This document shows positions 1-7,132 of a stretch of DNA of 13,763 nucleotides, one piece after another. The position numbers were made by a program, and so were the translations under genes. Source of the stretch: Bacteroidota bacterium (GTDB lineage: Bacteria; Bacteroidota; Bacteroidia; M30B66); the NCBI GenBank assembly GCA_020438185.1, contig JAGQVC010000010.1:2985-16747 (forward strand), written 5' to 3'. Every line of letters starts with the position of its first letter. Within the stretch, counting starts at the first letter, position 1. Below the pieces are notes generated by a model. The model saw only the letters and a program-made list of their open reading frames with translations, was not told the DNA's origin and made no database searches.

Positions 1-171
1 GAACATTACAATTCAGGCGGAACGCCTTCGGCAACCATTGACCCGCTTATGAAACACGTGGGAACCGGTTTGGGACTTACTGCTCAGGAAAAAGCTGACC
101 TCGTGGCATTCCTGCGAACGCTTACCGATTCAACCTTTATAACCGACTCACGATTTCAGAATCCTTTCTGA
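1..171 (+). CDS. Di-haem cytochrome c peroxidase family protein (MauG/CCP type), C-terminal end only
   Basis: This is an open frame from the window edge to TGA at 169-171, giving the last 56 residues of a protein. It begins EHYNSGGTPSATIDP, continues with KHVGTGLGLTAQEKADLV and ends AFLRTLTDSTF...RFQNPF. The order H-x-x-GG, an acidic N/D-P stretch, 'LGLTAQEKADLVAFLRTLTD' and a short tail is typical of the C-terminus of periplasmic di-haem peroxidases of the CcpA/MauG/MbnH group. These enzymes reduce hydrogen peroxide or oxidise a partner protein. Both CXXCH haem sites lie upstream and are not visible, so substrate and subtype cannot be judged. The gene faces the barrel gene and their stop codons are only 3 bases apart. 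The family call is fairly sure; the exact role is not. Confidence 0.75.
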   Translation, partial: EHYNSGGTPSATIDPLMKHVGTGLGLTAQEKADLVAFLRTLTDSTFITDSRFQNPF

Positions 172-174
172 GTG

Positions 175-1869
175 TTAAAACATGTAACTAACTCCGCCCA
201 ATGCCATGAATCGTTGGGTAGGATAATTTACATATCGCTTGTAGCGAACATTGAGCATATTTTGAAGCCGGACAAACATGCTTAATCTTTTGGTGTAACG
301 ATATTCTGCACCCAAATTAACATCCGCAATTCCTTTCAACTGTCTGGCAACTGCAACCTGCTCCCCGGTAACATCATCCAGGGTAAAATCTCTGTAAAAT
401 TGTCTGTTTCGGGTAACAATATCCAGTTCCAGACTAATTTTTTCCTGCAAATTGTAACGTCCGCTCAGCGACATCCGCAACGATGGAACATACCACGCCT
501 TCTCCTGCGCATCTGTTGAGTACCCCAAATAATCGGCTTTTGCAATTATCCGCAGCTTCTCGTGATTCTGCCAGGTAATCTCTCCATGCACCTCAAACAA
601 GGCAACATTGTCGGTTACATAGGTGAGCTTATTCCAATTACCTGCGGTTGTATCATCTACAAAAAAGTACTGGTTCTCAATCTGAGGCGTGTACCCAACA
701 TTAAAATTAAACGCAAGTTTAGAACTGAATGCTCCTCTCAGTCCGCCATACAGGCGGAATGGATTCCAGGTATTCAGGGGTAAAACATCGCTGCGTAACC
801 ATGGATTCTGCTCAGTTAATGTTCTGTAAGAGAAACGGTTTAAACGGCTGTCTGTTCCGAGGTTCAACACCAGAATGTCCTCAAACAAATGCAAGTCAAA
901 GTCAAGCTCGGGAGCAAACCTGAACCCGTTCGATGTATCCGAGCTGGCATACATATTCAGCCCGGCCCGTAAACGCCAGTTTCTCTGCTTGAACAGTATG
1001 GACGGCCTTAGGTTGAAAATGGTCATATTATCGCTCCAAACCGTATTCTGGTTTTTATAAACATCGAGCGAACTCTTCACATTAAACGAATACAAGCGGT
1101 AATAAAACGAAACATCACCGTTTGCCAGAAAGCGGTTTTCCTGACTGTCGAAGGCATCCATATAATTATGGTACTTCAGGTCAACGCGATATTTTGTGGC
1201 ATGCGTATCAACAGGATAATTATCCGAAATACTTCCACTCAGCCCAACCAGCTGGTATCGTTGACGGGTATCACTTTTTTCCAGTCCATAATCCAGCCAA
1301 AGGCTGGTGTCAATCGGGTTGGTCCTGAATCCATAATAATGAACCACATCCCGACGGTAGTCGATATTCCCGCCAAAAACTACCTTCTTGCGAATTGATT
1401 TCCCGAAAAGATTAACCTCGTTATTACTAAATCCGGAATACCCCACATTGGCAATCTGTCCGGACGAGGAGAAATGCCTGAGCCGTATGCCCGACATGGA
1501 ATATTTACTACGCTCACTACCGTAATACACCTCCGCCAGAGGCGACATATAACTACCGAAACCACCTTTAACATAACCCCGGTAAATTTTATTTAAAGGC
1601 TCTCCTTTTACTCGGGCAGCCTTAATCGGGTCAATTTCAAAAGCTGTGGGAACCTTGCGGCTTTGCAACTCATAGGTTATTTTAAATTCCGAAGACGTGG
1701 TGTCATCTACAACAGGCATCTCCTGAATTTTCTCTGCATCGGCCAGTTTGGGAGTATAATCACCAATAACCACAACGTCGTTCTTACCCGGTTGTGCTAC
1801 CGCCTGTGCCGCTGCCAGAATCAACAAGCAGAGCACACTAAATATTGATTTGCTACTCTGTTTATTCAT
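175..1869 (-). CDS. Plug-less TonB-receptor-like outer-membrane beta-barrel protein
   Basis: The protein is 564 residues and of unknown function. I place the start at ATG 1869-1867 because a clear signal peptide follows (MNKQSSKSIF, a hydrophobic core to about residue 21, then AQAVA before Q26). The open frame runs further upstream to 2073, but that part lies inside the TPR gene and looks like shadow coding. The start overlaps the TPR stop by 8 bases (ATGAATAA), so the two are probably translationally coupled. Residues 31-100 hold a conserved-looking stretch (VVVIGDYTPKLADAEKI, then an IDPIKAARVKGEPLNKIY region). From about residue 100 the chain alternates aromatic and polar residues, and it ends in the TonB-receptor-like strand RLQNMLNVRYKRYV...YMF with the terminal Phe typical of outer-membrane barrels. 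No plug domain or TonB box is evident, and 564 residues is short for a full receptor. It could be a porin, a secretion or assembly partner of the TPR protein, or a specialised transporter. Confidence 0.8.
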   Translation of the reverse strand: MNKQSSKSIFSVLCLLILAAAQAVAQPGKNDVVVIGDYTPKLADAEKIQEMPVVDDTTSSEFKITYELQSRKVPTAFEIDPIKAARVKGEPLNKIYRGYVKGGFGSYMSPLAEVYYGSERSKYSMSGIRLRHFSSSGQIANVGYSGFSNNEVNLFGKSIRKKVVFGGNIDYRRDVVHYYGFRTNPIDTSLWLDYGLEKSDTRQRYQLVGLSGSISDNYPVDTHATKYRVDLKYHNYMDAFDSQENRFLANGDVSFYYRLYSFNVKSSLDVYKNQNTVWSDNMTIFNLRPSILFKQRNWRLRAGLNMYASSDTSNGFRFAPELDFDLHLFEDILVLNLGTDSRLNRFSYRTLTEQNPWLRSDVLPLNTWNPFRLYGGLRGAFSSKLAFNFNVGYTPQIENQYFFVDDTTAGNWNKLTYVTDNVALFEVHGEITWQNHEKLRIIAKADYLGYSTDAQEKAWYVPSLRMSLSGRYNLQEKISLELDIVTRNRQFYRDFTLDDVTGEQVAVARQLKGIADVNLGAEYRYTKRLSMFVRLQNMLNVRYKRYVNYPTQRFMALGGVSYMF

Positions 1870-4800
1870 CTTGATTGGTATTTTCAAATAACCTGTCATT
1901 GCCGGGTTGCTTGTTAAGATCAATTTGTTGTTCCTGCTCGGGTGTTGCTTCAGGCTTAACTTCCGAGGCTTCAATATCGGCCAGCTTCTGTCTGGCAAGC
2001 TCACGCAATTCCTCTCCTTCGTGATTTTCAATAACACTTTGCAGCGTTCTCTTCGCCTGAAAAACATTGTCAAGCTTTACATAATTGTCAGCCAGCAGAA
2101 TAAATCCTCTGGCCAGCCAGTGGTCGTACGAAGGCATATCATCAACCAGCGAGAATATTTCCTTCTCACACTTCTTGTAATCGCCGTTTCTAAAATGAAC
2201 CAATGCAATTGAATACCGGGCTTCTGCACCTGCTTCACTATTAACTTTCCTGATCTTCTGGAAGTGTTTCAGTGCTTCAGAGTTATCTCCTGCAACCAGT
2301 GAGGTTCTGCCCAAAATCAGATGCGCTTCATTAACTAATTGCTGGTTATCCTTATCCTTCTGCAAAACTTCATTTGCGTATTTGGCTGCAATTTGCACCT
2401 CTCCCGTCTTTACTGCCAGCTGCATAATGTTTCTGCGTGCATCCTTTTCCTGCTCCGGAGTCTCAGCAATCTTCTCAAGCTGTATAAAGTGATCCATTGC
2501 TTCCGTAAAATGATTGCTCTCCCTTTCAAAAATTCCAAGCACATTGTGGGCTTCTGCAGTAAATTTATTTCGAGGCCTCTGAAGCAATTCACGGTAATTT
2601 TTAGCTGCCTTTTCAACTTGTCTGCTTCGCATGAGGCAGTCTGCCTGATAACCCAGTGCCTGGGTTGAAAATAATCCCTGAGGAAATTCTTTCAGATACT
2701 CGCCCAGCAGTTGCACGGCCTTTTCACAATCCTGTCGCAGATAGGATGCCTCGGCTGCTTCCCACGAAGTGGAATCAAACTCAGTCCTGCCCATGGTTTG
2801 AAGCCCTTTTTCAGATGCAAGTTCCTGATAAGCCGAAACATCACCTTTCTCAACATAAATTTTCTTAATGCCTAACTGGGCTTCTTTCGCCTCCTCCGAG
2901 CCCGGATACTGGTCAATCACCTCATTGTAAATCTTAAGGGCTTCATCGTCTCTGCGCTGATTGTATCTAACCAACCCCATTTGAACTTTAGAACTTGCAG
3001 CCAGCGGACTCTCCGAATGATTCAGCAAAATTCCCGAGTACATGGCATATGCCTCATCGTATCGTTCCTGAAGCATGTAAATGCGGGCTGCCTCGTATTT
3101 GGCATCATCTGCGTACTTCGAACCCGGAATGTCCTTGATAAGCTTGTTCAGTGTTTTTAGCTCATCATCAAATTTGCCCTGCATATACAAGGTGAGTGCT
3201 TTCTGAAACATAGAATAGTCAACCCAGTTCAAACCCGATTGAATAGCCTTGTCATAATACTCGGTTGCTGCAGCATAGTTTTTCTTGTAGAAGAAACAAT
3301 CGGCAATACGGGCCTGAGCATCGTTAAGCAATCTCGCATCAACATCTCCATTCACCGAATTATACTTCCTGAACCAGGTTAATGCCTTGTCGTAATCACG
3401 TAATTTGTAATAGGCATAACCCAGATTATAATTCACTTTATTGTATTTCTTCAACTCAAAAGCCGAAAGCGTATAAACAAACTCTTCCCACGATTTGGCA
3501 GCAAGGGTAAAATCGGCACCACGGTATAATGCCTCCGCTTTCCAATAGCGGGCGTCTGCCGCAAGCTCCTTGTTCAAAGGATATTTCAGCGAAAGATCAA
3601 AATGCCGGATGGCTTCGCCGTAGTTTTTGTCGTTCACCAGTTCAATTCCACGCAGATAAGCAACTCGCTGGTAGGCTTCTTTCAGTGGTTCTGTCAGCTG
3701 CTTTATCCGATCCAGCGACATTAAAGCAGTGCGGTAGTTCTTTGTGGTCAGGTAAATGCTCGAAAGAAACGAGTAGGCTTCATCAAGCCGGTCGCTGTTA
3801 GGATATTTATTGATATAATCCTGCAGAGCGAGCACCGCCTCATCATACGGGTCATATCCCAGCTCATAGGCGAGTTTTGCATAATCGAACAAAGCTTGTT
3901 CTTTCAGAAGCGTATCAAAATCGGTTTTAGCCGCTTCTCTCCACGCATTGCGTGCGAATTTTTTATCTCCAACCTGCAACTGGCACCAGCCTAAATGGTA
4001 CCAGGCACTTTGCCCAAGTGCATCCTCATTCCCAACTGCAAACTGAAAAGCCAGAATCGCTTGTGGAAGCATGTTCTCTTTAAAATAAGCAAAGCCGAGC
4101 TGATAATCATCCGAACGGGTTCTTTGACCCGGAGCTTTATCCCTGAATTTCTCCAGATAAGGAATCGCTTCCTTGTATTTCCCGGTGTTGTAATACGAAT
4201 CTCCTATCAATCTGGCTATTTCCGCTTCGCGTGATCCGGTCGAAACGGTATCAAGCAAGGGCTGTGCATAATTGATTACCTGATCGTATTTACCCTGCAA
4301 ATAATAAATCTGCGAAATGTAGAACGGAACTATAGAGCTAAAAATCTCATCGTTGCTAAGCTTTAGAAAATCCTGAAGAGCAGCTTCATAATTCTTATCC
4401 TGATACTGAATATGCGCATAATAATATTTTGCAGTTGATGCATAAGGCCCCTCGCCTTCCTTTATCTTGGCAAAATCGGCCAAAGCTGTAGCATATTTCT
4501 CAGTCCTGAAGCCACTGTATCCTCGCTTAAAGTAAAATTCTTCCTGTTCTGCTTCGCTTAAAACCGCTGGCTCTACTTTGTCAAACCATTCTTCTGCTTT
4601 TGTGTATTTCTTCTCCCGAAAAAAAAATTTGCCGAGCTGGAACCAGGCCTGCTTAACCAAAGGGCTTTCCGGGTGCCTGTATATAAACTGGGTAAGTAAA
4701 ACTTCCGCGTCGCGGTTAAATAATTCAATCGCACACAAGGCAAGGTAATACTCGGCAATTTTACGCCGCTCGCTATGCAGGTCCTGACCTTGAGCGGCTA

Positions 4801-4954
4801 ATCTGAATGCTTCCTGCGCAGCAGAAAACTGTTGTTTATCAAATAATTCGGCGCCCCGGCGCAAATCTTTGTCTGAATCTATCGGCAATAGCGATTGCTG
4901 TCCAAACAGATCTGCTACCAGTAAAAAAAGCAGTAGAAATAGGGTTTTTCGCAT
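1862..4954 (-). CDS. Large exported tetratricopeptide-repeat protein (1030 aa)
   Basis: The ATG at 4954-4952 opens a signal peptide (MRKTLFLLLFLLVADLFGQ), so the protein should be periplasmic or attached to the inner face of the outer membrane. Nearly the whole length, about residues 30-990, consists of degenerate TPR/Sel1-like helical hairpins. Recognisable units include YYYAHIQYQDKNYEAALQDF at 177-196, FYISQIYYLQGKYDQVINYA at 211-230 and GDSYYNTGKYKEAIPYLEKF at 251-270. The last 35 or so residues are a Glu/Gln/Asn-rich tail without repeats. Such arrays bind proteins or peptidoglycan-associated partners, and no catalytic motif is visible. Unlike its neighbours it has a clear AAGGAG ribosome-binding site, which lies in a hairpin. 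It overlaps the barrel gene downstream by 8 bases and follows dedA by 117 bases, so it may be read from dedA or from its own promoter. TPR content and export are sure; function is not known. Confidence 0.9.
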   Translation of the reverse strand: MRKTLFLLLFLLVADLFGQQSLLPIDSDKDLRRGAELFDKQQFSAAQEAFRLAAQGQDLHSERRKIAEYYLALCAIELFNRDAEVLLTQFIYRHPESPLVKQAWFQLGKFFFREKKYTKAEEWFDKVEPAVLSEAEQEEFYFKRGYSGFRTEKYATALADFAKIKEGEGPYASTAKYYYAHIQYQDKNYEAALQDFLKLSNDEIFSSIVPFYISQIYYLQGKYDQVINYAQPLLDTVSTGSREAEIARLIGDSYYNTGKYKEAIPYLEKFRDKAPGQRTRSDDYQLGFAYFKENMLPQAILAFQFAVGNEDALGQSAWYHLGWCQLQVGDKKFARNAWREAAKTDFDTLLKEQALFDYAKLAYELGYDPYDEAVLALQDYINKYPNSDRLDEAYSFLSSIYLTTKNYRTALMSLDRIKQLTEPLKEAYQRVAYLRGIELVNDKNYGEAIRHFDLSLKYPLNKELAADARYWKAEALYRGADFTLAAKSWEEFVYTLSAFELKKYNKVNYNLGYAYYKLRDYDKALTWFRKYNSVNGDVDARLLNDAQARIADCFFYKKNYAAATEYYDKAIQSGLNWVDYSMFQKALTLYMQGKFDDELKTLNKLIKDIPGSKYADDAKYEAARIYMLQERYDEAYAMYSGILLNHSESPLAASSKVQMGLVRYNQRRDDEALKIYNEVIDQYPGSEEAKEAQLGIKKIYVEKGDVSAYQELASEKGLQTMGRTEFDSTSWEAAEASYLRQDCEKAVQLLGEYLKEFPQGLFSTQALGYQADCLMRSRQVEKAAKNYRELLQRPRNKFTAEAHNVLGIFERESNHFTEAMDHFIQLEKIAETPEQEKDARRNIMQLAVKTGEVQIAAKYANEVLQKDKDNQQLVNEAHLILGRTSLVAGDNSEALKHFQKIRKVNSEAGAEARYSIALVHFRNGDYKKCEKEIFSLVDDMPSYDHWLARGFILLADNYVKLDNVFQAKRTLQSVIENHEGEELRELARQKLADIEASEVKPEATPEQEQQIDLNKQPGNDRLFENTNQDE

Positions 4955-4957
4955 GAA

Positions 4958-4976
4958 TACACTCCTTCAGGGTGTA
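4958..4976 (-). promoter_or_regulatory. Hairpin enclosing the Shine-Dalgarno sequence of the large TPR gene
   Basis: Read on the minus strand, TACACCC (4976-4970) pairs with GGaGTGTA (4965-4958), giving 7 base pairs with one bulged A around a TGAA loop. The Shine-Dalgarno AAGGAG (4967-4962) sits in the loop and right arm, and its GGAG is 7 bases from the ATG at 4954. The pairing is exact on inspection. A regulatory role, by sequestering the site, is inference. Confidence 0.45.
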
Positions 4977-5071
4977 AAAATATATCGATGCGTTACGGGC
5001 TTTGGTTTGAATTAATTGAACTTATGAACGTCAACATGTTGATTGGCATTGTGCCCAAATCTCACTTTTAT

Positions 5072-5737
5072 TCAGTTTTCGCCTTCGGCGGAAGCTGCCT
5101 GCTGCCCCTTTCCTCGGTTCTTAAGATACGTCCGTACCACTGGAATTGCAGTAATAATAATTAAGGCTATTATAATATAGCCCAGATTCTTTTCGGCATC
5201 AGGCCAAACGTTACCTAAAAAATAGCCAAGACTGACCAATGAACCTACCCAGGCAGCAGCACCAAGAATATTTGCCAGCATAAACTTCCCAAAATGCATA
5301 TTGATAAGTCCGGCCACAATTGGTGCGAAAGTTCTGATTACCGGCAAAAACCGCCCTATTATCAGGGTTTTTAATCCATGTTTGGTATAAAACTCCGATG
5401 CTATTTGTAAATGACTCTTTCTGAAAAAGAAGGATTCTTTCCGGGAATACAATGCGGGTCCTGTTTTTCTACCAAAATAGTAACCGAACATATTACCGAT
5501 AACAGCCATTATAAAAACCGAAGAAATAACCACAGAAAACGGATGCGGCAACACGCCTGTTGCGCACAGTAACCCGGCAGCAAACATCAGAGAATCTCCG
5601 GGTAGAAAAAATCCGAAGAAAAGCCCGTTTTCAATAAATACAACAGTAAGCAACAACAATAAACCACCATATTCAATGATGCTTCGTGGTTGAAACCACG
5701 CAAAAAACTCCTGAATGGAATGCCAGATCTCGCTCAC
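5072..5737 (-). CDS. DedA (SNARE-associated/VTT) family membrane protein
   Basis: The protein is 221 residues, close to the usual 200-220 of the family. Start is GTG 5737-5735; the next Met (51) would remove the first membrane segment. Family marks are visible: hydrophobic segment at 23-45 with E36 (VFIENGLF), a re-entrant FLPGDSLMFAAGLL at 44-57 with the acidic D48, GNMFGYYFGRKTG at 81-93, the signature GRFLPVIRTFAPIVAG at 128-143 (R129, P132, R135, P139), and C-terminal helices at about 152-175 and 186-203. DedA proteins are inner-membrane transporters. Some members recycle undecaprenyl phosphate or other lipids, and others affect the proton motive force and envelope stress resistance. The gene lies 65 bases after the phosphoesterase homologue and 117 before the TPR gene, all on one strand, which supports an envelope role. 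The exact substrate cannot be read from the sequence. Confidence 0.92.
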   Translation of the reverse strand: MSEIWHSIQEFFAWFQPRSIIEYGGLLLLLTVVFIENGLFFGFFLPGDSLMFAAGLLCATGVLPHPFSVVISSVFIMAVIGNMFGYYFGRKTGPALYSRKESFFFRKSHLQIASEFYTKHGLKTLIIGRFLPVIRTFAPIVAGLINMHFGKFMLANILGAAAWVGSLVSLGYFLGNVWPDAEKNLGYIIIALIIITAIPVVRTYLKNRGKGQQAASAEGEN

Positions 5738-5802
5738 CTCTTTTCTGAGTGGGCGTAAATGTACAATTATCCTGCAATGCCGGTTCCTTAAAAAAACCCA
5801 AT

Positions 5803-6951
5803 TTATGGCTCGGGAATTCCCTCCTTTTCGCCAGTTGCAGGAGCGCCACTTTCGCCTTTTCTGATTAATCGTTTCCAGAATTCTCCCCGATCGCTTACCC
5901 CATAAGCATGCAAATAAATTGCTCCCGACGAATGATAGGTCAGCTTAAAAAAACCGGTTTGTAAATCATCCATAAAAAATGCGGGAAATCGATAGCGGTC
6001 AAGAGGTTTTGTAAAACTTCCTGAGCCGCTTACCATATAAATCACCGAATCCTTCTCAAAAGCTTCCAGACCGTGCTCATGCGCCGAGGCGTATAAAATC
6101 CCGGGATACTTCGAAAAGATGGAATGCAGCCTGCGTCGCATCTTTCTGTATGGCGGGTGAACCAAATCCTGCCTGAAATAACGGTTAATGCCCATCAGAC
6201 CAAAAATCTGGAGGGGAGTGTATTCAATCAGGCTGCGCAGTGGCTCAATCACATGCACCCGGCGTCCGTTGCTATAAACAGGATGGTGCCCTGCTACAAG
6301 TATTTTCTTCCCTTTCGAGTTCCCGTCGGCTATCAAACTGTCAAGTCTGGAATAGAAAAGATTCTTTGTGGCTTTGTTCGACATTCCGGGATATGATGCC
6401 CGGGGCTTAAATAAGCCTTTTTGAAGTATCCACTGTGTATCTATAAATACTACCCTCACATTGTCAGGCAAATCAACACTAACAGGTCCCGGCAAAGCTT
6501 TGCCGGGCATGAACACACCTTGCTTTCTGTTACGAACGATTGAATTATTAAACCACTCATTACTAAGCCTTTCCTGCTGCAAAACTGCTGATTTACCCCT
6601 TCGGCGACCATTTGCCCAATCACGTTCTCCGGGGACCAGAAAAAAATAACCGTTAAACCCTACAAACATTTCAAACTGCGCTTCCAGTTTTCTGGCAGCG
6701 ATTCGGGCCTTCTCCGAAGTTGTATCTCCATAATTGCCTTCCCCGAAAACATTGTCACCAAGCATCACAACAGCAGCCAGCGAATCGTCGAAACACTCGA
6801 ATGCAAGCAGCTGCATGGCTTCCGATGGAATTGTATCGGTTCCCGTGTTCCCAATCAGATAAACTGATCGTACAATAGGATCGTTTTGAGCCGGCAACAA
6901 AGCGGGCATTACAAACATAAATACAAGAAGTGCTTCCAGCAGCTTTTTCAC
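5803..6951 (-). CDS. Exported calcineurin-like metallophosphoesterase homologue with altered active-site residues
   Basis: The protein is 382 residues. Start is GTG 6951-6949, chosen because it opens a signal peptide (MKKLLEALLVFMFVMPALLPAQ). It follows the plan of the Bacteroidota exported phosphoesterases: YLIGNTGTD at 31-39, MLGDNVFGEG at 63-72, LVPGERDWANG at 105-115, VVFIDTQWIL at 167-176, VAGHHPVYSNG at 219-229 and SAHEHGLE at 289-296, then a short beta region (VSGSGSF at 307-313). D66, H222/H223, H291 and H293 of the metal site are kept. The first metal-binding Asp (usually IGDxG) is N35, and the usual GNHDW is GERDW, so the metal-bridging Asn and catalytic His become E109 and R110. 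Some relatives carry a C-terminal BamA-like barrel; this one does not. It is the first gene of the minus-strand block and has its own good promoter. It may be inactive or have changed chemistry. Confidence 0.82.
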   Translation of the reverse strand: MKKLLEALLVFMFVMPALLPAQNDPIVRSVYLIGNTGTDTIPSEAMQLLAFECFDDSLAAVVMLGDNVFGEGNYGDTTSEKARIAARKLEAQFEMFVGFNGYFFLVPGERDWANGRRRGKSAVLQQERLSNEWFNNSIVRNRKQGVFMPGKALPGPVSVDLPDNVRVVFIDTQWILQKGLFKPRASYPGMSNKATKNLFYSRLDSLIADGNSKGKKILVAGHHPVYSNGRRVHVIEPLRSLIEYTPLQIFGLMGINRYFRQDLVHPPYRKMRRRLHSIFSKYPGILYASAHEHGLEAFEKDSVIYMVSGSGSFTKPLDRYRFPAFFMDDLQTGFFKLTYHSSGAIYLHAYGVSDRGEFWKRLIRKGESGAPATGEKEGIPEP

Positions 6952-6956
6952 GCGCT

Positions 6957-6988
6957 CAAAGGTATCGCAGAATTTAATATCTATTCAA
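6957..6988 (-). promoter_or_regulatory. Bacteroidota-type promoter for the phosphoesterase homologue
   Basis: On the minus strand a perfect -7 box TACCTTTG (6964-6957, consensus TAnnTTTG) is preceded after 21 bases by TTG (6988-6986), matching the -33 element with its usual 19-21 base spacing. The box ends only 5 bases before the GTG start at 6951, so the expected transcription start falls at or next to the start codon. Confidence 0.6.
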
Positions 6989-7115
6989 CACACCAATACC
7001 GTCGGCAATTCCTTACTGCAGCATCTCAAATTAAGCACTCAAACTTTGTAACACTCCAAAATAAAATCACTACATGCAATTGCACCATAAGCCATCTCAC
7101 TGCCTGCGAAAAACT

Positions 7116-7123
7116 TATTTTTG
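7116..7123 (+). promoter_or_regulatory. -7 promoter box for the EEP-family gene
   Basis: TATTTTTG matches TAnnTTTG perfectly and ends 9 bases before the ATG at 7133. No TTG or TTTG was found at the expected -33 distance, so this rests on the -7 box alone. It lies in the divergent region 6952-7132, which also carries the promoter for the minus-strand gene and a 10-base palindrome TGCAATTGCA at 7075-7084. Confidence 0.45.
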
Positions 7124-7132
7124 ACCCATAAA

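Noticed and set aside
1870..2073. Upstream extension of the barrel gene (68 extra codons)
   Set aside because: It lies wholly inside the TPR gene, has Arg/Lys-rich non-secretory composition, and a clear signal peptide begins at the Met at 1869.
4977..4984. TATATTTT as a -7 box for the large TPR gene
   Set aside because: The last base does not match, there is no TTG at the -33 distance, and its start site would cut the Shine-Dalgarno hairpin.
5031..5042. 12-base perfect palindrome TCAACATGTTGA between dedA and the TPR gene
   Set aside because: A single short palindrome without a T run, a partner copy or an overlapping promoter box; it may be chance or an operator, and nothing here decides.
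5756..5763. TACATTTA on the minus strand as a dedA promoter
   Set aside because: It has one mismatch to TAnnTTTG and no -33 element at 19-21 bases. With a 65-base gap dedA is more simply read from the upstream promoter.
5787..5822. Possible terminator after the phosphoesterase gene (T run TTTTTTT on the minus strand)
   Set aside because: Only a 3-base CCC/GGG stem precedes the T run, too weak for an intrinsic terminator.
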